A DNA stretch of 64,000 nt from Ahaetulla prasina. Lineage: Eukaryota > Chordata > Lepidosauria > Squamata > Colubridae. Positions within the stretch are counted from its first letter, which is position 1, and every line of letters starts with the position of its first letter. Below are positions 55,360-64,000 of the stretch, piece by piece. The stretch spans positions 154,583,502-154,647,501 of the forward strand of contig NC_080541.1 of NCBI RefSeq assembly GCF_028640845.1, read 5' to 3'. Made by a program: the position numbers and the translations under genes. Under the pieces are notes generated by a model. That model made no database searches. It saw only the letters and a list, made by a program, of their open reading frames with translations, and was not told the origin of the DNA.

Positions 55360-55499
55360 CTTGATGCTCCCTGAGCTTGACTGTTTTCCTGCAGAGGTTT
55401 CATTATCCAAACTAGGTAACAATGCCAGCACTGATGGTGTTACCTAGTTTGGGTAATGGAATGTCTGCAAGAAAACATCCAAACCCAGAGAGCATCAAG
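55360..55499. mobile_element. Palindromic MITE-like element
   Basis: CTTGATGCTCCCTGAGCTTG at the left and AACCCAGAGAGCATCAAG at the right are inverted, and the centre AAACTAGGTAACA/TGTTACCTAGTTT is almost perfect. The whole 140 bp folds as an imperfect hairpin. It lies where CR1 similarity ends. The superfamily is not clear because no TSD was found. Confidence 0.72.
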
Positions 55500-56688
55500 G
55501 CCTCCTTATTTGGCCACTGTTGCCAAGAAAACTATTTGGGCATCTTTATGAAGTCACCAGGAGTCAAACTAGATTTGAAGGAGACTTTACTTTGCACTTA
55601 ATTTCCTTTCGTGAAATATGGCATGTAACGCTTCTCGTGAGATATGCATAAGCTGGGATGAGTGCCAGCTCTTGAGAGCTGCCATGGGATGACCCAGTCA
55701 CTAGAAACGGCAGTCACGTCTTGCAGGAGAATTCAGCCATAGCCATCAGGAGGCATATTATCCATGACTTCTTGCTGCACTCCATTAAAGTTAATTCACA
55801 TTGTGTTAATGAGGACGCATTAACACTTAACTCCTCATTACTACCTCAAGCCCATTTTTATCGGTTGGAGCAAGGTCTTTGCATATTGCTCAATGCTCAG
55901 GGGCCTGATTCTGGCTCCATTATTCATGATGAGCTAGGCAAAAGTATTCTCTTTGAACTCCCTGTTTGTGCAAATTTGGGATAGGACTGAAAAAAAAAAC
56001 ATGAGAAAGGATTACAGTGGAAAAAATATATCCATCATTTACAAAGAAAAATTGGCTGGGTTGCTCCATTAAGGGCAACAGGGGCTGCACTTCGTTCACA
56101 TCGCTAATCGAGCTGTCAGCTTACAAGGATAAGAATTCAGTCAATCAGGCCCTCAGACTAGCCCTAGTACAAAATTCCAAATATGAGGAAATCCAGACTT
56201 CCTCCTGTCTAATAGAAGGTCAAAAAGAGCAGCCATATCTCTCAGGTTTCTTGGGATTTTTGAAAGGAATTGTAATAAAAAGCATCATGCAATTTTACTA
56301 CTTTGGGGGGAGGGGTATTTGTTGCCAAAACCATTCCTACCATTTTAGAGTGCTCTGCTACTCTAATGGACTACAATTAAGGTTATTATTTCAAAATAAG
56401 AACTCAGGAAAGAATTTGAGATTTTTAAAAAGAAAGATAAATGTGTAGAAAGAAAAAAGCTGATCCTTAAAGACAAAAAAAAACTTTGAATAAGGGGCTC
56501 CCAAAATTCCGAGTTTGGATCCTATGTATTTGGATCTTATTCCTGTTACAAAATTACCTCAGTACTTTTGACTGGCATTTCCATAATTTAATGACTAATT
56601 ATGTGCTTTGAAAATGATTTGGAAGGGGTGCTTTGTCTTCTTTACACAATTGCAAGCAGAAGCAGAATCCTTCTCAGCTATTTATTTA
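55500..56688. other. Unassigned sequence, possible conserved non-coding DNA
   Basis: No transposon family recognised. 55720-55990 is free of low-complexity sequence, has an 87-codon open frame without any recognised domain, and contains words such as TTAATGAGGACGCATTAAC. I favour non-coding; a missed exon cannot be excluded. Confidence 0.35.
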
Positions 56689-56690
56689 TA

Positions 56691-57041
56691 GGCAGTCTTC
56701 GACTTACAACTATCCATTTAGTGACCATTTGAAGTTGGAAAAAGGTGACTTACCGTAGGACTTTTTTTCACATTTAAGACTAGCATCATCGTGGTCGTGT
56801 GAGCAAAATTCAGGTGTTTGACAACTGTTCGGGATCATGTGACCATTTATAATCTTCCCAGCTGGCTTCAGACAAACAAAGTCAATGAGGAAAGCCAGGT
56901 TCATTTAACAACCACAGTGGTTCATTTAACAACTGCAGCAAAAAAAATGGTTATAAAATGGGACACAACTCACTTAACAATTGTCCTGCTTAGTAACAGA
57001 ACTTTGGGGCTCCATTGTGGTTGTAAATTGAAGACAACCTG
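56691..57041 (+). mobile_element. TA-flanked MITE (mariner/Tigger-like ends), copy 2
   Basis: It starts GGCAGTCTTCGACTTACAAC and ends GTAAATTGAAGACAACCTG, with TA at 56689-56690 and 57042-57043. Internal motifs (CATTTAGTGACCATT, CAAAGTCAATGAGGAA, GGTTCATTTAACAAC) appear reversed in the copy at 26026-26401. Non-coding. Confidence 0.75.
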
Positions 57042-57156
57042 TATGTCACAAAACAAAACAAACAAACAAACAGCAAACAACAACAAAACCCTGGATCTTT
57101 TATAGGCCTGAAAAAAAGAAACCAGTGAAGTCCACAACAAGGGTTTCTTAACAGTA

Positions 57157-57514
57157 AAGGTAAAGGTAAAGGTTCCCCTCGCACATACATGCTAGTCATT
57201 CCTGACTCTAGGGGGCGGTGCTCATCTCCGTTTCAAAGCCGAAGAGCCAGCACTGTCAGAAGATGTCTCCATGGTTATGTGGCCAGCATGACTCAATGCC
57301 AAAGGCGCATGGAATGCTGTTATCTTCCCACCAAAGGTGGTCCCTGTTTTTCTACTTGCATTTTTTACATGCTTTTGAACTGCTAGTTTGGCAGAAGCTG
57401 GGACAAGTAATGGGAACTCACCCCGTTACGCAGCACTAGGGATTCAAACTGCTGAACTGCCGACCTTTCGATCGACAAGCTCAGCGTCTTACCCACTAAG
57501 CCACCGCGTCCCTC
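57157..57514 (-). mobile_element. Sauria-type SINE with 12-bp TSD
   Basis: The minus strand starts with GGGACGCGGTGGCTTAGTGG, has CGATCGAAAGGTCGGCAGTT, CTTGTCCCAGCTTCTGCCAA and AAACGGAGATGAGCACCGCC, and ends GAGGGGAACCTTTACC with TTTACC repeats. TSD TTCTTAACAGTA lies at 57145-57156 and 57515-57526. Confidence 0.95.
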
Positions 57515-57724
57515 TTCTTAACAGTAGCAGCATATTTTTTTCAGGCTCACGTGAAAGCCTGATAAAAGTTTGATTCCTTTAAGGAATAGCAGAAAGGGCC
57601 ATTTTACTCACTTCTTTACTCAGATAGTTACTTGCCTGAGCCCACCCAGTCTGAGTGAAGAGGGAAAACTCACTCTTCCTGTAAGAAACTGCTGTCAGAG
57701 AGAGCAAGTGTGATCCCAGAGGTT

Positions 57725-58013
57725 CAGTGGTGGATTTCAAATTTTTTTACTACCGGTTCTGTGGGTGTGGCTTGGTGGACGTGGCATGGTGGGCGTGGCA
57801 GAGGAAGGCTATTGTAAAATCTCCATTCCCTCCCCAATCCAGGGGAACGTTACTGCAAAATCCCCATTTTCTTCCGATCAGCTGGGACTTGAGAGGCAGA
57901 GAATAGATGGGGGCAGGGCCAGGCAGAATTTTTACTACCAGTTCTCCGAACTACTCAAAATTTCCATTACCCATTCTTCAGAACTGGTCGGAACCTGCTG
58001 AAACCCACCTCTG
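57725..58013 (+). mobile_element. hAT-type MITE, short form
   Basis: It starts CAGTGGTGGATTTCAAATTT and ends CTGCTGAAACCCACCTCTG. Flanks CAGAGGTT (57717-57724) and TAGAGGTT (58014-58021) form an 8-bp TSD with one change. It shares GTGGGTGTGGCTTGGTGG and GTAAAATCTCCATTCCCTC with the 30340 copy. Confidence 0.94.
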
Positions 58014-58021
58014 TAGAGGTT

Positions 58022-59097
58022 CCAAAGTACACTGTCTGTTTTGGATCGGTCTCTAAGTTAAGCCTGGAAGATTTATTTATAGGCGCAGAGAATTAGGCTG
58101 CTCTGTAAGGCACCCCTGAAGAAGTCTCTTGCACAAGATCTTATCAAATCTATAAACACTTTGGAGCTTTGCAGCCATATTTAGCAGCACAGGTGTCAAA
58201 TGACTATATGACTGAAGCTCCATTCCTTTTTAAGTGCATCACAGGTAAAAAGAGACGAGACTCCGAATTGCATGTTTGAGGTGATCATCTTGACCGGTTG
58301 GCCACCCTCCACAGACAATCCTCTATGTTCAATGAGTATATTACTTAGCGTGTGTATTTGGCATTGATATGTGATTCTATTTTTTTAAAAAAAATCAAGA
58401 TGATTCCTTCAAGGGCTTTTATGGCACTTCAATCAAAAATAATAGCTCAATAATGACATTTTTCTCTTGGTGAATTTGATTTGTTCTCATATCAGGAAAA
58501 TTTTCTGTTTGCCTTTGTAACATCCAGAGAAATTTCTTCATTCTAAAGACCAAGTTAAGACAAAATATACAGAAACAGGGATTTCTATTTTAGCTGTAAA
58601 AAAATAAAATTTAAAAATATATTTTTAAAAAGTTTATTAACCAACAAGTCTCTCACAAGTTATTTATTGTGAAGATTTAACTCTAATGAGAAATGACTTC
58701 TTCCTTCCTTCCTTCCTTCCTTCCTTCCTTCCTTCCTTCCTTCCTTCCTTCGAAATACAGTCAGTACAGTTGGTATTCTAATTATATAAAAGTGTAATAG
58801 AAAGGCAGCCATGTGTGTTGCTATGGTTAAAATCTGGGAATAGACCAGGTTAAATTCTGTTGTGCAAGGCAGTGACTTTCAGCTTGTTTCTCTCTTTTGA
58901 TAGCTCTCCAATTTATTTCAAGATCTGAAAAATATAAGGCCTGCATAAAAATAGTGTTGAATTCTAAGTCACCATCCTGAATGAAAAAGCTACCAACTAG
59001 GTAAAACTCAGCATTCAGCTAAATTTTTAGAGCTAGTTTTCGATGTCCAGCAAGTCTGTGACCAGCCTAGGTTATACCTGAACCTGCAAGGCACGAA
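58022..59097. other. Unassigned sequence with a (TTCC)n run
   Basis: About 13 TTCC units lie at 58698-58750. Nothing else is recognised. Confidence 0.5.
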
Positions 59098-59290
59098 TTA
59101 GCAGAGTTGGAAGGGACCTTATAGGTCATCTAGTCCAACCCCTCGTTCAAGTAGGAGACCCTACACCATTTCTGACAAATGGCAGTCCAATCTTTTCTTG
59201 AAAGTCTCAAGTGATGAAGCTCCCACCAGTTCCGAAGGCAAGTTATTCCATTGGTTGTTTGTTCTCACTGTCAGAAAGTTCTTCCTCATT
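59098..59290 (-). mobile_element. CR1 LINE 3' end
   Basis: GCAGAGTTGGAAGGGACCTT, CATCTAGTCCAACCCCT, GGAGACCCTACACCATTTCT and TTGTTCTCACTGTCAGAAAG follow the CR1 3' end. It is a somewhat different subfamily from the 31.6-kb copy (CATTTCTGACAAATGG against CATCTCAGTCAAATGG). Confidence 0.88.
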
Positions 59291-62200
59291 TCAAATTTCA
59301 TTTCATTTCAGTCCAGAGAAGTTTTCATTGCAAGCGTAGCTGAAATGAACTAGACATATGATAAAGGATAACAGCATAGTTTTGCCTATAGGTCCTGTAA
59401 AACTAATTGTCACCAAAATATGGTAATAAGCACTAGGGAAAATTTATACATTTGCAACCATAGTTGCTAAACCATTAGCATTTGTGGATTACTTATATTC
59501 TTTCAAGTCATGATATTCTTTCCTTTCAGAATGGCCTTGATTTCATTATCTTGGGTTAGGAGTTAGGTATGGAAGAGGAGATTGACAGTTCTAAAATCTT
59601 TTGGATGTCAAGCGTGTCAAAAACATGATGCAGTTTTTATTTATTTGTTAATAAATTTAGACATCACCCACAGATCTATTAATTTTACAAGGCTCTAATC
59701 AGCTCTAATAAGGACAAGTAGACCAAAATTAGCAGCATTGTCAGGGAACCAATGAAAATGTCAGGGTTCCAAGTAACACCCCCAATGAAATGAACAGAAA
59801 TTCTTATTTGTGACAACAGCCATTAAGAGCCTCCTTGGGCCCTAATTGAGTTGCTAGGTTTTTCTTTTAATTCCATTGCCTGATGATAGTTGGGCATTGT
59901 AGATGTTGCTTCAGAATCCCATTAGGTACCATTATGAAGTCTTATTTCTGAGGTTTTAAAAATCTAATTGTCAGTCAATGTGTTACAGCCTAGCTTTTGC
60001 TTGACTCTCTTGGCGATACACGGTGGAGAAAAAAACTAAGAAGTATGCTTCATCATCCTGTCAGGAAGGTTTCTTAACAAATTACTTTTACCCTCAAAAG
60101 AAAACACAGAGAGACTTTTCTGTATCTTTAACAATTCTCCTAGTTCATATCTTCCTTTGCACACTATTCAGGGAAACAAAACCATGATCCCAGAGCACTC
60201 AGAAATATTTAAACCTAAACCTTTAACAATTTATGAAGAAATCTGGATGCTTAATAAGAATAAGCCACACTTCTTAATAAAGCCATCGTTAACCTCTATA
60301 TTATTTTTAAAACGTGACATTTGAAAAGGCACCTCTCATTCCACATGGGTTATTTTTTTTTTGACAGAAAAAACTTAAAGCGATAAAGTTCACTTATTAA
60401 TTCAGATTTCCTCACAAAAGTTTATGTGAAACACATTTGAGAGTTTGGGCTATTGGTAGTAAGCACAAATAAACAAAGTGGTGCCAAGTCACAAATAGAA
60501 AAATACTGATAAAATTTAAGATATGCCCCACATACCACTTAGTTCTTTATAAGCTTTATTTTTATATTTATGGATTCCTTCTAAAAGATGCCTAGTTTAT
60601 CTTTGTACATCCATTTGTACAAACTTTGTACATCCAAGTTTGATAGAATTTGATTTTCTTATATGAAGTAAGTATCTGAACCAGCAAACAGCATCATTTT
60701 TCAATTTTTGCACTCAAAATTGTGCTTGAGAAGAATTGTGACAAATCATTAGATCATAAAAAAGCATTTTCTTTCTCTGCTTTCTTCACTTTTAGAAAAA
60801 GTGAAATTTTGACTGAGCTACCAGAAAAGCCGTAGAATGAAGTACACGATCATTAGACAGATTCCTGCAATATACAGTATTAAAGGCCAAAACTAATTTT
60901 CAATAACCAGTGGACTTGTATGTGTGCAGAAAAGGTATATAGGATGCTACCTATTCAATAAGTTTGATAAATTGTAGAAAGCTCTACCCACAATGCTTTG
61001 GGGGAAATGTCAGGCTGGTTTTTCAAACTCCAAAATAACCATATGCTTCAAAAGGTTTGAAGGCTTTCTTACATTGTGTGTGTGTGAGCATACATGTGCA
61101 GATAAAGTTCCATTGTGACTACTTGAAAAACAGCCATGTGTACCAAAGCTGAGGAAACTGCATCCGCTGGAAAAATGGATGAATATGTTTGGAAGACTTT
61201 CCTTGTACACCTTTGGGTGTAGACCAAGTGAAGACTTTCAAAACCTTGTTCTTCTGCCTTATGGAGCATCAGTTACCTTAGTACTTCACAGGTCACTTCA
61301 TTTACCCTAACAAGTTTTGCCAAGCCCTCCTGTGATGGCTGTACATCTTTGGTACATACATGGTACACCTTTGGTACACCTTTCATATTCTCAGAGTTGT
61401 AATGTGCTCTTCCTAAATGCTGTTTCACAGTTATTAGCAATGTGGTGACAGATTGTGCTTGGAAACATTCAAATCACACATAGAAAGAAGTCAGTCTGAA
61501 AGTATTCTGATAGTACTGAGTTTGAACTATTGGCTTTATATCTGGAAGACAGTGGCAGCCTTTTAGCTCACCTGTTCTTTGTTAACCGCAAGTTTATATC
61601 AATAGGGCATTTAAAATAAAATCCTTATCTTTCATTCTTCCTGGCCTATAGTTACACAATTTAAATCTGTTTTGTTTGACATTTACATGTGTATTTAAAC
61701 TTGTTCACTTTTTCCCTTTCTTCCAATGCACAGGTCAGAATATCTTTTATAAAATAAAAGCATTATGTTTTGGCTTGGCTTTGTAAGCAGTGCCAAAACT
61801 GCTAAAATCTGTTGTGTAGAGCAAGTGTTCTGTTTTCAGTCATTTGAAAGTCACCAGAGATTTGCTGGCTAAGGTCATTTTCTAGAAATATGTTACCTTA
61901 ACCATTTCATGAAATGTAATTTTGGAGTTCAGGGAATAGTGAAAGAAGCATTTATTCACTTGTTCCTTAGGCAGAAAACCTGGATATTTTGTTGTTTCAT
62001 AGCAAGGCCATCCCACTTTAGTAAATGCACTGTATTGATCTAGCTAGAGGGACACAAGCATTGTTTTTAGCTGCACTAGAAGATCAGATGAGCCTGTTGA
62101 TACAGTCCTTAGGTCGGTAGAAAATATATTCCTGTGGCAAATGCACCTTCCATTTCCCCCCAGAAGACTGAATTTCCCTGACTCAGTGACCTGCACTAAA

Positions 62201-62839
62201 AGGATAAACTCACATCATCGTGCACATATAAGGAATGCTGTCTTACAACTGCCTTTGCAATACAGCTATTTACTTCAGTCCTTGAAAATGCAGATGGCCA
62301 ATGTACTTTACAGCGGTTTTTCATTCATCCTGAAACAAAATAATACAATGAGTTCAAGTGCACAGATGGAACTGACAACTATAGGGAGGAAGATCTAATA
62401 ACATGGGAAACAATTCTTATGGCAGTCATATTTGTATGTGTTTCAGAGTTTAATATGAACCATTTCCATTCATGTTTTCTTTCAATAATGGGTGAGAAAA
62501 AGATTGGATTTATAGACTACAATGGAAGGTCACTGTACTTGTGTACAGTGTATGTACTGTACTGTTCAATGTACTTGTATGGATCTGAATAGTAAATATT
62601 GAGTACTATTTAGTACTGTTTCAATGAGTGTTGTTGATAGGATCATGAGAAATCTCAAAATGCATGAATTTAGACAACCATTGGGTCTCTAATGAAATGT
62701 GGCTTCAGTTTTTCAGGAATAACTATATGTAATGATACACCTAAGAAGGAATAGAACTATGAGCCTAATTTATTTTATTTGGTAATTTTAGGCTCAGATT
62801 TAGTTCATCCCAGTTCTTAATAACAATAGCATTTAGACT
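59291..62839. other. Unassigned sequence, 3.5 kb
   Basis: No repeat family or protein-like frame. 59740-60010 is complex, non-repetitive and contains AGCCTCCTTGGGCCCTAATT, making it a candidate conserved non-coding segment. That is an impression from composition only. Confidence 0.4.
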
Positions 62840-62841
62840 TA

Positions 62842-63209
62842 CCATATTAGTTGCTTCATATGACGCACCTGACCATAAGATGCACTCCCATTTTAGGCCT
62901 CCACGTACCCTGTTTTTGGCCACCCCGCATCCTGCTTTTGGTCTTCGTGCACCCTGTTTTTGGTCTTTGCATGTCCTTTTTTTCAGCCTCCACATGCCCC
63001 ATTTTTGGCCCACGCATGTCCCATTATCAGTCTCCACACAGGACCATGCATGGAGGCCAAAAATGAGGTGCATGGAGGCCGAAAACACCCAAAGGGTAGG
63101 GGCTGATGGGTGGGTGGGGTTTTGGCAATATTTGCTCCATTAGATGCACAGACATTTTTATCCACTTTTGGTAGACAAAAAAGTGTGTCTTATGGAGCAA
63201 AAAATACAG
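62842..63209. mobile_element. TA-flanked MITE with a 22-bp internal repeat
   Basis: The end segments TAGTTGCTTCATATGACGCA and GTGTCTTATGGAGCAAAAAA are inverted. TA lies at 62840-62841 and 63210-63211. The interior (about 62896-63030) is a chain of five to six imperfect units of about 22 bp, each ending in a run such as CCCTGTTTTTGG. The superfamily (mariner-like) is inferred from the TA target. Gly/Pro/Cys-rich frames over the repeat are artefacts. Confidence 0.68.
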
Positions 63210-63224
63210 TATATTCTCCTTCAT

Positions 63225-63321
63225 AGTGCTTTACAGACCTCTCTAAGTGGTTTATGGAGGAAGTATATTGCCGGCAACAATCTGGGTCCTCATTTTACCA
63301 ACCTTGGAAGAACAGAAGGCT
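63225..63321 (-). mobile_element. tRNA-derived SINE fragment
   Basis: TAGTGCTTTACAGACCTCTC, AAGTGGTTTATGGAGGAAG and CAATCTGGGTCCTCATTTTA match the SINEs at 13.5 and 41.4 kb. The promoter half is missing; the L3 tail begins where it stops (AGAAGGCTTAGAATAG). Confidence 0.8.
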
Positions 63322-63441
63322 TAGAATAGAATAGAATAGAATAGAATAGAATAGAATAGAATAGAATAGAATAGAATAGAATAGAATAGAATAGAATAGA
63401 ATAGAATAGAATAGAATAGAATAGAATAGAATAGAATAGAA
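63322..63441 (-). repeat. (ATAGA)n microsatellite at an L3 tail
   Basis: About 24 near-perfect pentamers (TAGAA in plus orientation) lie here, the longest such tail in the window. Confidence 0.98.
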
Positions 63442-63795
63442 TTTTTTATTGGCCAAGTGTGATTGGACACACAAGGAATTTGTCTTTGGTGCATACGCTC
63501 TCAGTGTACATAAAAGAAAATATACGTTCATCAAGAATTCCAAGGTACAACACTTAATGATAGTCATAGGGTACAAATAAGCAATCAGGAAACAATCAAT
63601 ATCAATATAAATTGTAAGGATACAAGCAACAAAGTTACAGTCATACAGTCATAAGTGGAAGGAGATGGGTGATGGGAACGATGAGAAGATTAATAGTAGT
63701 GCAAATTTAATAATAGTTTGACAGTGTTGAGGGATTTATTTGTTTAGCAGAGTGATGGCATTTGGGAAGAAACTGTTCTTGTGTCTATTTGTTCT
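63442..63795 (-). mobile_element. L3-type CR1 LINE, 5'-truncated copy
   Basis: TTTTTTATTGGCCAAGTGTG, GACACACAAGGAATTTGTC and GCTCTCAGTGTACATAAAAG are followed by the 3' untranslated region up to GAAACTGTTCTTGTGTCTAT, where similarity to 28.74 kb ends. Confidence 0.9.
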
Positions 63796-64000
63796 TGCCA
63801 TGCTCACCCTGGTCGCACCCAGTCAGCCTCCTGAGCTCAAACACAACCCTGATGCAGCCCTCAGTCAAGATTGACACCTGTGCCTTATACTATAGGTGGC
63901 TAATGGCATTTTACTGAGACATTGGTAGAGAATAATTTCCATGATTGTAATTTTGAATTATTTCTCCCCATAGAATATGAGAAAGATGTGAATTTCAACT

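Noticed and set aside
55721..55984. 87-codon open frame
   Set aside because: No domain, no splice-site support judged convincing, and length compatible with chance; kept only as part of a possible conserved non-coding segment.
56017..56448. 143-codon open frame
   Set aside because: Unrecognised composition with no repeat or domain match; no supporting exon signals.
62765..63224. Gly/Cys/Pro-rich and His-rich frames on both strands
   Set aside because: They come from the 22-bp minisatellite inside a TA-flanked MITE.

Overview
The window reads as non-coding DNA from a squamate reptile genome, most likely a snake. The evidence is the repeat set: L3-type CR1 LINEs whose 3' tails run into (AATAG)n microsatellites, a Bov-B fragment, three Sauria-type SINEs with an ACCTTT-like end, L2-clade and CR1-clade LINEs, squamate L1, hAT-type MITEs with 8-bp target-site duplications (TSDs), and abundant long microsatellites. 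I found no exon of a host protein gene. Every convincing reading frame belongs to a retrotransposon or transposon, and almost all are broken. The species assignment is inference from repeat content.

Layout. 1-205: L1 fragment cut by the window edge. 225-4854: near full-length L2-clade LINE with a GC-rich, internally repeated 5' region. 4855-11125: compound microsatellite, old L2-type relic split by a palindromic hAT MITE, L3 LINE, CR1-like LINE 3' end. 11126-18150: 5'-truncated L1 with TSD, CR1 relic with an LTR-like insert, SINE, a diverged 5S rRNA-like sequence on the minus strand, and a cluster of three L3 fragments. 18150-22316: second L2 copy (minus strand), then a hAT MITE containing a SINE. 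23170-31330: SINEs, Bov-B, TA-flanked and hAT MITEs, L3, old L2 relic. 31334-34983: CR1 interrupted by two independent L2 insertions. 34983-47600: mostly unassigned, with an L3, SINEs, a small hAT MITE, a Tc1/mariner relic and a 42-bp exact repeat. 47600-55359: CR1 relic split by a complete 7.03-kb L1 (9-bp TSD, intact ORF1, ORF2 carrying a 980-bp tandem duplication) and by a hAT MITE, with a palindromic element at its right edge. 55500-64000: TA-flanked MITEs, Sauria SINE, hAT MITE, CR1 3' end, L3 with a long microsatellite, and unassigned sequence.

How the parts relate. The elements are parasites and partners rather than an operon or pathway. Autonomous LINEs supply 3'-end recognition sequences that the SINEs copy: the L2 3' hairpin recurs in a tRNA-derived SINE, and Sauria SINEs are known to share a Bov-B type end. 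Nesting gives a relative age order (CR1 before L2; CR1 before L1 and the hAT MITEs; hAT before SINE at 21.5 kb). I did not find a new defence, metabolic or regulatory system. The most unusual items are the L1 internal duplication, the repeated L2 5' region, the 5S-like relic, the palindromic hAT family and the 42-bp duplication in otherwise unassigned sequence.
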